NCBI RefSeq assembly: GCF_947501665.1
Contig: NZ_CANMWS010000040.1
Coordinates: 1-36,838, forward strand
Source: an uncultured Shewanella sp.
GTDB taxonomy: Bacteria; Pseudomonadota; Gammaproteobacteria; Enterobacterales; Shewanellaceae
Length of the DNA: 36,838 nucleotides
Direction: 5' to 3'
Position 1 is the first letter of the stretch. Each line of letters starts with the position of its first letter. A program made the position numbers and the translations under genes. Under the pieces are notes generated by a model. It worked only from the letters and a program-made list of their open reading frames with translations, did no database searches and had not been told where the DNA came from. Below, one piece after another: positions 25,106 to 33,754 of this stretch.

Positions 25106-26026
25106 ATGAGATTAGATCAAGTGTTAGTTTTGTCCTTGAGCGTGATGTTGTCATCGTGTTCGATGATTGACTCGAGTCATATTAACTCGAACCACTTTGT
25201 TGCTGAAGCCCGTGAGGGGATTTATTTGATATCAACTGAAGAATGTCAATTGATGTATACAAGTCAGGTACTTCATAGTGATTCACCCATAAAGTGTGAT
25301 AGATTGAAAAAGGTTGTTTTCCCTTTTTCCCCTTTGGTGAATAAAGCATCTAAAACTGTTGATATACCAAGTGAAGTTGATGAACAAATGAGTCAAATGG
25401 GAACCTTGGTTGTGCTTGATGTTTTAGCTGAAGAAGTTCTATCATTATTTAACGTATTATATCAATTTCAGTTTCCACTTAAGCAGGCTATACCGGTAGA
25501 GTATTTTAGTGAGCGAGAAAAACTCAATGATCATCTCAATAATAGCTATGCTTTTGATTCCCGCTTAATGACGAATAGTACGGCATGGTCAGAGCATGCT
25601 TATGGCGTAGCAATAGATATTAATCCTTTTCAAAATCCTTATATTTATATTGGTGACGATCCTAGTGCATTAGTGATCCCCAAAAGTGCTGTGGGGCAAT
25701 ACTTAAATAGAGCAAAATATCGGCCGGGTAAAGTGACGCGATCGGGTATGGCTGAAGAAGTCGTGATTGAGTTTGCTAAACACGGTTTTATTGTTTGGGG
25801 AGGAGATTGGGATAGGCCAGTTGATTACATGCATTTTCAAGTCGGTTCTCGCCATTTTATCGACAAGTTAACTTCATTGCCATTGGCATCGGCGAGCGCA
25901 TTGTTTAATGATTATGTGATTCAAATCAATAGGTGTTTCGATATTGCAAAGGACACCTTAGGCTTTAATGATCAAGAGTTAATACGTAAATTTTGTGTGG
26001 ATACTATAACCACCAAATTTGAATGA
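25106..26026 (+). CDS. M15-family (VanY-like) metallopeptidase lipoprotein
   Basis: A 306-residue protein with a lipoprotein signal, lipobox LSSC near residues 16-19. The catalytic half has the zinc-peptidase pattern SEHAYGVAIDINPFQNPY (His and Asp ligands, about 162-179) and later GGDWDRPVDYMHFQ (third ligand His, near 248), as in D-Ala-D-Ala carboxypeptidases and L-Ala-D-Glu endolysins of family M15. It probably trims peptidoglycan peptides from the periplasmic side. A strong AAGGAGG site precedes the ATG. The N-terminal 120 residues are not recognised. It is followed 50 bp later by the RluA-type gene. Confidence 0.87.
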   Translation: MRLDQVLVLSLSVMLSSCSMIDSSHINSNHFVAEAREGIYLISTEECQLMYTSQVLHSDSPIKCDRLKKVVFPFSPLVNKASKTVDIPSEVDEQMSQMGTLVVLDVLAEEVLSLFNVLYQFQFPLKQAIPVEYFSEREKLNDHLNNSYAFDSRLMTNSTAWSEHAYGVAIDINPFQNPYIYIGDDPSALVIPKSAVGQYLNRAKYRPGKVTRSGMAEEVVIEFAKHGFIVWGGDWDRPVDYMHFQVGSRHFIDKLTSLPLASASALFNDYVIQINRCFDIAKDTLGFNDQELIRKFCVDTITTKFE

Positions 26027-26076
26027 GAATAGCTTAATGGTAAACTGATAACTTCTTTTTAGTGAGAGCGATAAAG

Positions 26077-26748
26077 ATGGCAGCAGTGATTGATACGTTT
26101 ATAGCGCCTCCATGCTTTAAAAATATTGATATCTTGTTTAAAGATGACTCTATTTTACTAATTAATAAGCCCAGTGGTTTGTTAAGTTTGTCAGGTAAAA
26201 ACCCATTAAATAAAGATTCTGTACATTATCGTTTGGTTAAAGATTTCCCTACGGCTCTAATGGTGCACCGATTGGACTTTGGTACATCTGGCTTGATGGT
26301 TATAGCACTGAATAAAACGGTTAATGCCGCGTTGACAAAACAGTTTCAAGCGAGAACCATTGTTAAACATTATACCAGTATTCTTAATGGACACCTGAAA
26401 GAGGATGAAGGTGAAATCAATTTTCCCATAGCAAAAGATAAGGCCCATTTTCCACGACAAAAAATCTGCTTTGACACAGGAAAAATAGCGAAGACCCGAT
26501 ATAAGGTAATAACACGTTTATTTTCACCATTAAGCACTCAGGTTTGTTTTACTCCTGTTACTGGGCGTACACATCAGTTACGGATCCACAGTCACGGAAT
26601 TGGGCATTCTATTTTAGGTTGTGATTTATACGGTAACATGGAGACTCAAGCAATGGCCAATCGTTTATTATTACATGCCTCACGATTAGAATTTGATCAT
26701 CCGGTAACGGGAGAAAGAGTTTTTTGGGAGTGTGAGGCTCAATTTTAA
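26077..26748 (+). CDS. RluA-type pseudouridine synthase
   Basis: A 223-residue protein of the compact RluA type without an S4 domain. It aligns over its length with E. coli RluA, which modifies 23S rRNA U746 and tRNA U32: INKPSGLLSLSG, MVHRLDFGTSGLMVIAL with the catalytic Asp, TGKIAKTRYKV, TGRTHQLRIHSHGIGHSILG and LLLHASRLEFDHP. The RLDxGTSG core replaces RLDMATSG. The GTG at 26062 would add five residues; the ATG at 26077 fits better. It ends in a symmetrical terminator whose stem begins right at the stop codon. Dual RNA specificity is inferred from similarity only. Confidence 0.88.
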   Translation: MAAVIDTFIAPPCFKNIDILFKDDSILLINKPSGLLSLSGKNPLNKDSVHYRLVKDFPTALMVHRLDFGTSGLMVIALNKTVNAALTKQFQARTIVKHYTSILNGHLKEDEGEINFPIAKDKAHFPRQKICFDTGKIAKTRYKVITRLFSPLSTQVCFTPVTGRTHQLRIHSHGIGHSILGCDLYGNMETQAMANRLLLHASRLEFDHPVTGERVFWECEAQF

Positions 26749-26773
26749 AAAAGATCCTTAGAGGATCTTTTTT
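26747..26773. terminator. Bidirectional terminator
   Basis: Arms AAAAAAGATCC and GGATCTTTTTT are perfectly complementary around loop TTAGA. It reads as a terminator with a six-base T-run in both directions, serving the RluA-type gene on the plus strand and ubiK on the minus strand. Confidence 0.93.
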
Positions 26774-26792
26774 ATTGGTGGCATCTGATATT

Positions 26793-27050
26793 TTACTCTT
26801 CTGGTTTAGCTAGTTTTTGCTCTAAAGCATCAACTTGTTCTTGAAGTGCTGTTAGCTTTTCTCGTGTTTTAACCAGAACATGTTGTTGAACTTCAAATTC
26901 TTCACGTGAAACTAAATCAAGTTTCATGAGTTGATTTTGAAGAACTTGTTTAGTGCGCTCTTCAAATTCCCCTGCAAATTGTTTTAACCCGCTAGGGAGA
27001 TTGTCAGTTAGCTGTTTAGCCATTTCTTCAATTTTTTTTGGGTTAATCAT
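26793..27050 (-). CDS. ubiK: Ubiquinone biosynthesis accessory factor UbiK
   Basis: An 85-residue protein matching UbiK (formerly YqiC): MINPKKIEEMAKQLTDNLPSGLKQF at the start, an amphipathic helix, then LVSREEFEVQQHVLVKTREKLTALQEQVDALE forming a C-terminal coiled coil. UbiK binds UbiJ and lipids and supports the aerobic ubiquinone (Q8) biosynthesis complex. Length is normal. It is monocistronic, with a bidirectional terminator directly downstream and the RND operon upstream. Confidence 0.94.
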   Translation of the reverse strand: MINPKKIEEMAKQLTDNLPSGLKQFAGEFEERTKQVLQNQLMKLDLVSREEFEVQQHVLVKTREKLTALQEQVDALEQKLAKPEE

Positions 27051-27121
27051 TTGGGCTCTTTTTTTATCGATGTGCTGTTAATAATAATTGTACCTGAGGG
27101 ATGGTAGATATGCCAAAGTTA

Positions 27122-27148
27122 GCGCCTTAGTTTTCAATGCTAAGGCGC
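27122..27148 (-). terminator. Hairpin after RND multidrug operon
   Basis: Nine-base arms GCGCCTTAG and CTAAGGCGC enclose a nine-base loop, 12 bp downstream of the RND permease stop. It has no T-run on the minus strand, so it may act as a weak or Rho-assisted terminator. Confidence 0.6.
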
Positions 27149-27160
27149 AGCTTTGTTTCA

Positions 27161-30100
27161 TTAAGCTTTTATTTCCGCTTCTTTAGGGGCAATAGATTCG
27201 TCAAACTCTGGTAAGGGGTTATGAGTTTGTGCGAGGTACATATACATGACAGGTAGTACAAATAACGTGAAAAGTGTACCAATGGATAGCCCAGCGACAA
27301 TGACGAGCCCAATATTAAAGCGTGAAATGGCTCCAGAACCTGAGGCAAATAGTAATGGAATGAGTCCTGCTACCATAGCCGCTGTGGTCATTAAAATGGG
27401 ACGCAAGCGTATGGATGTTGCCAGTTTAATGGCTGCCAATTTATCTAATCCATTATTGAGTTGCTCTTCTTTGGCGACTTCACAAATTAATATTCCATGT
27501 TTACAGATAAGCCCTACTAGAGTGATTAATCCCACCTGGGAATAGATATTCATCGAGGTGAGTCCAAAGACATGGGTCCAACTTAATGCGATAAGTGCAC
27601 CACTAATGGCCAAAGGAACAGAAACTAATATGACTAAAGGATCTCGTAAACTTTCAAATTGGCTCGATAGGACAAGAAAAATAATGGCAATTGCCAGTGC
27701 AAACGTCACGTAAAGCGCGTTACCTTCTTCAACATATTGTCTTGCTTCGCCAAGAAAACTGTAGGTATAGCCTTTTGGAAGTTCATTTTCACCAATATTT
27801 TTTAAGAAAGTAATTGCTCCACCAATGGGGGTACCAGGAGGTGCAACCCCACTAATTGTCATTGAGTTCATTTGATCAAAGTGTGGTAAGGAACGTGGCT
27901 CTGATGTGACTGTGATATCCACTAAGCTCGATAAAGGCACAGAACGTCCATCTGAGGCGGTGAGGTAATAACCTTCTAAAGACTCTGGGCCAGTTCTATT
28001 TTTACGTGCAACTTGCGGAATGACTTCATAAGAGCGACCTTCTAAATTAATACGGTTAACATATCCATCTCCCATCATGGTGGATAATGTTTGACCAATA
28101 TCTTGCATGGTTATTCCGTAACTTCCTGCAATATCTTTCTTGATTTGAATATTAATATTACCCGAATCGTATTTTAGATCGACTTGAGAGAAAACAAATA
28201 AGGGGCTTTTCTTCACTTTTTCAAACACGCCCATACCGATTTCAAATAAACTTTCAAATGGATTTGAAGTGGTGATAACAAATTGAATAGGAAGACCACT
28301 GGAACTGCCTGGCAGTTGTGGCATTTCAAAAGTGGTAATGGCCATGCCAGGAATGGTTTTGACCTCTTCCCCTAATGCTTTTTGTACTTGTTTTTGACTC
28401 TCACTGCGTTGACTCCAAGGCACTAAAGGGGCAATACCAAAAGATTGGTTAGTTGCTGGTATACCGATGAAGGCAAGAGAAGCCGCGGCTGCAGGTTGTT
28501 TGCTTATCATGTCGGTAACCAGTTTCATATTGGATTGTATATAATCTAAGTTGCCTGTTGAAGGGGCTGTACCCATCATCATCACAACGCCATTATCTTC
28601 TTTTGGTGCAAGTTCTGATGGAATAAAGCTGAACATAATAGGTAATGACACTAATACAATCGCAGCAAAAGCAAGAATAACGGGTTTGTGGTCTAAAACG
28701 GCGGCAAGCATTTTATTATAGCGATTGGTTATACTGTGTAATATGGAATCAACCGTTTTCTCAAATCGTTTAGGTTCATGTTTTGATAACAATACTTTAG
28801 AACACATCATGGGGGAGAGCGTCAGGGCAATGAGGCCTGAAATGACGACTGAGCCGGCTAGTGTGAGGGCAAACTCTTTGAATAAGGAGCCTGTTATCCC
28901 GCCCATCAATGCGATGGGGGAGTATACTGCGGCGAGCGTAATCGTCATGGAGATCACAGGCACCGCAATTTCCCGAGTACCAATAATAGCGGCTCGAAAA
29001 GGTGTTTCACCCAGCTTAATATGCCGGTCGACATTTTCCACCACCACAATGGCGTCATCAACAACTAGACCGATGGCGAGTACCATGGCGAGTAAGGTCA
29101 TCAAGTTAATTGAAAAACCAAACATCGCCATTACCATTCCGACGCCAATGAGGGAAAGGGGAATGGTTACCACCGGAATAACGACGGCTCTAAGTGATCC
29201 TAAGAATAAGGTAATCACAATGATAACAATAACTGATGCTTCACCGATGGTTTTGATGACTTCATTGATGGACTCATCAATAGCCAATGAAGAATCATAA
29301 AGTATTTTTGCATTCATGGATGGCGGCAAGTTATTGAGAATATCCGGCATCATATTTCTAGCATCAGCAGCGACTAATAAAGGGTTTGCTGTTGGGGTGA
29401 CATCAATGGCGACAACGACGGCTTCTTTACCATCAGCCATCCCCCTAATTGTGTCACGACTTTTAGCTAAACTGGCATGTCCAATATCTTCCAAGCGAAT
29501 CACTTTACCGTCGCTGGTGGTTGAGACGACCAGTTGATTGAGTTCATCGGCGGTGGTGACTTGCGTGTTAATAGTACTGTTTAATGTGGTGTAATAACTG
29601 TTCGCTTGGCCTGCTGCTGATTGATAGTTATTCGCCTGTAAGATATTCATGACATCACTGGATGAAATGTTAAAGGCCCCCATTCTTGCTGGATCAAGCC
29701 AGACTCGCATACCATAAGTCACACCACCATATAAGTTAACTTTAGCCACACCTGAAATAGTGAATAACTGGGGGGTGACCACTCGATTTAAATAATCGGT
29801 TATTTGGCTTGCGTTGAGTTCTTGGCTATTAAACGAAATATACAGTACAGAGGTCTGAGAACCTGTGGACATGGCGATGGTGGGGTCTTGTGCCTCACTG
29901 GGGATTTGAGACCCCACAGAGTTGACTTTTGATAAGACCTCAGCCAGAGCACCATTAGGGTCGGTATTGAGTTTCATGGTGACAGTAATGGTTGAAGTAC
30001 CCAAAATACTGGTTGAAGTCATGTAGTCAATATTATCTGCCTGTGCAATAGCTTGCTCAATGGGTTGGGTAATAAATCCTTGAATGAGGTTAGCGTCAGC

Positions 30101-30259
30101 ACCATAATAATTCGTGGTTACAGTCACAACGGTATTTGTCATTTTTGGGTATTCACGTACTTGCATACCTAAGTAAGAATACACACCCAATAATAACAAG
30201 AGCAGACTAATTGAAATGGCCAAAATTGGCCGACGTATAAAAGTATCAGTAAAGCGCAT
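27161..30259 (-). CDS. HAE-type RND multidrug efflux permease
   Basis: A 1032-residue inner-membrane drug/proton antiporter of the AcrB/MexI kind. Fingerprints are RRPILAISISLLLLLLG in span 1, REYPKMTNTVVTVTTNYYGA, the span 4 Asp pair in LAIGLVVDDAIVVVENVDRH, and LRPILMTTAAMVAGLIPL. The Asp-Asp pair distinguishes it from metal pumps. An AGGAGG site lies only two bases before the ATG at 30265 but eight before the ATG at 30259, so the shorter protein (starting MRFTDTF) is preferred. Its adaptor gene ends just upstream. No outer-membrane partner or regulator is in the operon, so a shared TolC-type channel elsewhere is likely. Confidence 0.93.
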   Translation of the reverse strand: MRFTDTFIRRPILAISISLLLLLLGVYSYLGMQVREYPKMTNTVVTVTTNYYGADANLIQGFITQPIEQAIAQADNIDYMTSTSILGTSTITVTMKLNTDPNGALAEVLSKVNSVGSQIPSEAQDPTIAMSTGSQTSVLYISFNSQELNASQITDYLNRVVTPQLFTISGVAKVNLYGGVTYGMRVWLDPARMGAFNISSSDVMNILQANNYQSAAGQANSYYTTLNSTINTQVTTADELNQLVVSTTSDGKVIRLEDIGHASLAKSRDTIRGMADGKEAVVVAIDVTPTANPLLVAADARNMMPDILNNLPPSMNAKILYDSSLAIDESINEVIKTIGEASVIVIIVITLFLGSLRAVVIPVVTIPLSLIGVGMVMAMFGFSINLMTLLAMVLAIGLVVDDAIVVVENVDRHIKLGETPFRAAIIGTREIAVPVISMTITLAAVYSPIALMGGITGSLFKEFALTLAGSVVISGLIALTLSPMMCSKVLLSKHEPKRFEKTVDSILHSITNRYNKMLAAVLDHKPVILAFAAIVLVSLPIMFSFIPSELAPKEDNGVVMMMGTAPSTGNLDYIQSNMKLVTDMISKQPAAAASLAFIGIPATNQSFGIAPLVPWSQRSESQKQVQKALGEEVKTIPGMAITTFEMPQLPGSSSGLPIQFVITTSNPFESLFEIGMGVFEKVKKSPLFVFSQVDLKYDSGNINIQIKKDIAGSYGITMQDIGQTLSTMMGDGYVNRINLEGRSYEVIPQVARKNRTGPESLEGYYLTASDGRSVPLSSLVDITVTSEPRSLPHFDQMNSMTISGVAPPGTPIGGAITFLKNIGENELPKGYTYSFLGEARQYVEEGNALYVTFALAIAIIFLVLSSQFESLRDPLVILVSVPLAISGALIALSWTHVFGLTSMNIYSQVGLITLVGLICKHGILICEVAKEEQLNNGLDKLAAIKLATSIRLRPILMTTAAMVAGLIPLLFASGSGAISRFNIGLVIVAGLSIGTLFTLFVLPVMYMYLAQTHNPLPEFDESIAPKEAEIKA

Positions 30260-30274
30260 CGCCATTTCCTCCTG

Positions 30275-31393
30275 TTATAGTTGTGGCATAGTGGTTGGAG
30301 TGGGTAAGGCTTTGCTCTCCGTCACTTTGACTTTACTGTTGTTACTTAAGCGAACTTGTCCAGAAGTGACAATTCTATCACCCGCTTTAAGTTTACCTTT
30401 GACGAGTGCTTTACCGTCGCTGCGCTCAAGTACTTGCACGTCGACTTGATTGACTCGTTCTACTGTTTTTTTGTTTTCCGTTTTGTTATTTATGATATAA
30501 ATTGAATTGCCATAGAGAGTATAAGTGATAGCGGTTCGTGGCAGTACTATTTGATTTTTCATCAGAGGAAGAAGAATATCGACTTCGGCAAACATGCCAT
30601 TACGCAGTTTATTTTCAGCATTAGGTATTTGCGCTTGGATTTGTATGAGCCCGCTTTGCTCAAAGACTGCGGGCTCAATCGCAGTAATGGTGCCAGAAAA
30701 GGGGACTTTAGGGTAACTGTCAACAAAGGTGTTTATTTCTTGCCCAACGAAGACTTTAGAGAGTTGTGTTTGAGGAATGGTAAAGCGAATTTTCATATCA
30801 CTCAGATCTTCAATGCCAACGACGTCAGTGCCAATATTAATATAGTCACCAAGGTTGACCTCTCTTATGCCCATAATGCCATCAAAAGGGGCTCTAATTT
30901 CACGGCGGCTTATGGTGGCCTTTAAGCTTTCAATACTGGCGACTAGGGCAAGATAGGTTGATTGACTGCTGTCCACATCTTGTTTTGAAACCGAGTTTTG
31001 TTTATACAGTGCTAGATTACGTTCATAGTCTGCTTTTGCGGCAGGTAGTTGCACGACGCTATTTTCAAGGTTGGCTTTTTCGACCTCAGTGTTAAGAGAG
31101 ATCAGTAATTGGCCTTTTTTAACCTTGGCACCATTTTCAAAATTAATTGAACTGACAACACCTGCATCTTGGTTGGATAAGGTTCCTCCTTGATTGGGTT
31201 CAACATATCCAATGGCATGGAGTTTAGGTTGCCACGTTGTGGGTTTGATACTGATGGCTGTTACCGGAAATTCAGGTTCTGGCATATTAGCGATAAAAGT
31301 TGATATTTTTTTCTTAATGAAGAGGTTAAATCCGATAACGGAGCCAAAGACGAGAACCGCAATGATGAGCATGACTGTAAACCATTTTTTCAT
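30275..31393 (-). CDS. RND efflux periplasmic adaptor (HlyD/MexH-like)
   Basis: A 372-residue membrane fusion protein. One N-terminal span (MKKWFTVMLIIAVLVFGSVIG) acts as signal anchor. The barrel-sandwich halves are seen at VEPNQGGTLSNQDAGVVSSI and IRAPFDGIMGIREVNLGDYI, flanking a helical hairpin (about 105-160). A beta-barrel and the C-terminal GKLKAGDRIVTSGQVRL follow. It connects the permease to a TolC-like channel. The stop lies nine to fifteen bases before the permease start, so the pair is an operon. A 21-bp palindrome lies 139 bp upstream of its start. Confidence 0.9.
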   Translation of the reverse strand: MKKWFTVMLIIAVLVFGSVIGFNLFIKKKISTFIANMPEPEFPVTAISIKPTTWQPKLHAIGYVEPNQGGTLSNQDAGVVSSINFENGAKVKKGQLLISLNTEVEKANLENSVVQLPAAKADYERNLALYKQNSVSKQDVDSSQSTYLALVASIESLKATISRREIRAPFDGIMGIREVNLGDYINIGTDVVGIEDLSDMKIRFTIPQTQLSKVFVGQEINTFVDSYPKVPFSGTITAIEPAVFEQSGLIQIQAQIPNAENKLRNGMFAEVDILLPLMKNQIVLPRTAITYTLYGNSIYIINNKTENKKTVERVNQVDVQVLERSDGKALVKGKLKAGDRIVTSGQVRLSNNSKVKVTESKALPTPTTMPQL

Positions 31394-31731
31394 GTGCCTG
31401 ACTGCCCTGTAATTGAATTGTTATGATAAAGGTACTTGATTAATATTAATATTAGTCGATATTTTTAAAATTTTTCTACTTCTGTAAAACTTACGTTGCA
31501 CTGTAGCTTATGTGCATAATTCTTGCTCAATATCATGGTAGATTACCATGATTAATTATTAATGATATTAGCTTTTTTTTTGCTGAATCGGGAGAGATTA
31601 ACTGTAAATTTATATTTATTTAGCTTTATATTGTGGTGTTTGATCACCAATGATGTTTTTCACTTATGGTGTAGTGTATTTCTGGTATCATGCTTGCCTG
31701 TTATTTCTTATGTACTGGTTGTCACTTACAG
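31394..31731. other. Divergent promoter region of RND operon and rep
   Basis: A 338-bp AT-rich spacer. It holds one clear signal, the palindrome at 31532-31552. The Rep frame extends upstream of 31732 without matching known Rep proteins, so that part is treated as leader. Confidence 0.5.
31532..31552. promoter_or_regulatory. 21-bp perfect palindrome
   Basis: Arms ATCATGGTA and TACCATGAT flank GAT. Nine perfectly matched bases per arm is typical of an operator for a TetR-, MarR- or LysR-like dimer. It is closer to the efflux operon, so control of that pump is the best guess. Confidence 0.65.
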
Positions 31732-33747
31732 ATGAAGCTAAATCCTGGACAAAACGATGCCGTTCACTATGTGACTGGTCCTTGCTTAGTATTGGCGGGA
31801 GCAGGTAGTGGTAAAACACGTGTAATTATTAATAAAATTGCACACTTAGTAAAAGATTGTGGTTATCAATCGCGTCACATTGCCGCTGTTACTTTTACCA
31901 ATAAAGCGGCGCGCGAGATGAAGGAGCGGGTATCTCAATCTATGGGGCGTAAAGAGGCCCGAGGCTTGTGGATTTCGACTTTTCATACTTTAGGTTTAGC
32001 GATCATTAAGAAAGAATATAAAGTACTGGGTTTAAAAGCGGGTTTTTCATTATTTGATGACCAAGACAGTTTAGCGTTATTGAAAGAACTGACGCAAAAT
32101 GAACTAGAAGAAGATAAAGACTTATTAAAAGCATTGGCAAGCTCAATTTCTAACTGGAAAGGGGATTTGGTGATCCCAGAACAAGCTAGAAAAACAGCCA
32201 AAGATGAACAATCACAATTATTTGCTTTATTATATCAGCGTTATGCTCAACATATGAAAGCCTATAACGCACTTGATTTTGATGATTTAATTCTGATCCC
32301 TACATTATTACTAAGGCACAATGAAGCTGTTCGTGAGCGCTGGCAAGCTAAGATCCGTTACTTGCTGGTAGATGAGTATCAAGACACGAATACCAGCCAA
32401 TATGAATTGGTTAAATTATTAGTCGGTCAACGGGCGCGTTTTACTGTGGTGGGGGATGATGATCAATCTATTTATTCTTGGCGCGGAGCGAAACCTCAAA
32501 ACTTAGTCTTACTTGGGCAGGATTTTCCTAAACTCAAATTAATAAAATTAGAGCAAAATTACCGTTCGAGCCAACGAATTCTACGTGCCGCTAATATTTT
32601 AATTGCTAATAATCCTCATGTTTATGATAAAGCTCTTTTTAGTGAATTAGCTTATGGGGAGCCACTGAGGGTGTTGGTTGCAGCTAATGAAGAACAAGAA
32701 GCTGAGCGAGTCATTGCTGAGATTATTCGGCATAAGTTTGTTGGGAGAACACAGTTTGGTGATTACGCTATTTTATATCGAGGTAATCACCAGTCAAGAT
32801 TACTTGAACGAGCTTTGATGACGAATAGGATCCCTTATAAATTAAGTGGAGGGACCTCTTTTTTCAGTCGTGCTGAAATTAAAGATATGATGGCCTATTT
32901 GCGTTTAGTGGTGAACCCAGATGATGACAATGCGTTTCTGCGAATTGTTAACTTGCCAAAGCGCGGGATTGGCCCTGCGACGTTAGAAGCATTAGGTAAT
33001 TATGCCAATCAGCGTCATATTTCTATGTTTGAAGCTATTTTTGAAGCAGATTTAAATCATCATTTATCGCCTAGCGCGATGTCCTCATTGTATCAATTTG
33101 GGCGGTTTATTGTTGATACTGAAGAAGCCGTGACACGAGGCGATCCCGTCGATGCAGTCAAGACGTTAGTACGAAAGATCAACTATGAAGATTATCTCTA
33201 TGAAAATAGTACTAGCGCAAAAGCGGCAGAAATGCGGATGAAAAATATTTCTGAACTTTATCGATGGGTAACTGAAATGTTGGCTGGAGATGAGTTGGAC
33301 GAACCGATGACCTTACCTGAGGTGGTGACACGTTTAACGTTAAGAGACATGATGGAGCGTAATAGTGAAGATGAGGAAGGGGATCAAGTGCAATTGATGA
33401 CACTTCATGCCTCTAAAGGATTGGAATTTCCCTATGTCTTTATGGTTGGCTCTGAGGAGCGAATTTTACCCCATCAAACGAGTATTGATGAAGGCAATGT
33501 TGAAGAAGAGCGTCGACTGGCTTATGTGGGGATCACGCGAGCTCAAAAAGAATTATGGTTTATGCTCTGTCGAGAACGTCGACAATTTGGTGAAACAATG
33601 CGCTGTGAGCCGAGTCGCTTTTTAATGGAATTACCTCAAGATGATCTTATTTGGGAAAACCGTAAGCCTCAAGCCTCACCAGAGCAGCAACAAGCGACAG
33701 GCAAAAGCAATATCGCTAATTTAAGAAATATGCTTAAAAGCAAGTAG
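31732..33747 (+). CDS. rep: ATP-dependent DNA helicase Rep
   Basis: A 671-residue superfamily 1A helicase, near the length of E. coli Rep (673). The start is placed at ATG 31732 because MKLNPGQNDAVHYVTGPCLVL aligns with the Rep N-terminus; an upstream in-frame ATG would add 14 unrelated residues. Motifs are: Q motif LNPGQ; Walker A GAGSGKT (24-30); DEYQD in motif II; GDDDQSIYSWRGA in III; EQNYRSS in IV; LMTLHASKGLEFPYVF in V; and EERRLAYVGITRAQ in VI. Rep travels 3' to 5', removes proteins ahead of replication forks and assists restart. Only seven bases separate it from the convergent GGDEF gene. Confidence 0.96.
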   Translation: MKLNPGQNDAVHYVTGPCLVLAGAGSGKTRVIINKIAHLVKDCGYQSRHIAAVTFTNKAAREMKERVSQSMGRKEARGLWISTFHTLGLAIIKKEYKVLGLKAGFSLFDDQDSLALLKELTQNELEEDKDLLKALASSISNWKGDLVIPEQARKTAKDEQSQLFALLYQRYAQHMKAYNALDFDDLILIPTLLLRHNEAVRERWQAKIRYLLVDEYQDTNTSQYELVKLLVGQRARFTVVGDDDQSIYSWRGAKPQNLVLLGQDFPKLKLIKLEQNYRSSQRILRAANILIANNPHVYDKALFSELAYGEPLRVLVAANEEQEAERVIAEIIRHKFVGRTQFGDYAILYRGNHQSRLLERALMTNRIPYKLSGGTSFFSRAEIKDMMAYLRLVVNPDDDNAFLRIVNLPKRGIGPATLEALGNYANQRHISMFEAIFEADLNHHLSPSAMSSLYQFGRFIVDTEEAVTRGDPVDAVKTLVRKINYEDYLYENSTSAKAAEMRMKNISELYRWVTEMLAGDELDEPMTLPEVVTRLTLRDMMERNSEDEEGDQVQLMTLHASKGLEFPYVFMVGSEERILPHQTSIDEGNVEEERRLAYVGITRAQKELWFMLCRERRQFGETMRCEPSRFLMELPQDDLIWENRKPQASPEQQQATGKSNIANLRNMLKSK

Positions 33748-33754
33748 TTGATTG

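Noticed and set aside
28725..29300. 191-codon frame antisense to the RND permease
   Set aside because: It is the mirror of a long, clearly coding gene on the other strand; its Thr/Ser/Met-rich composition is the usual shadow pattern.
30551..30925. 124-codon frame antisense to the RND adaptor
   Set aside because: Fully contained in a recognised gene on the other strand and without any family signature.
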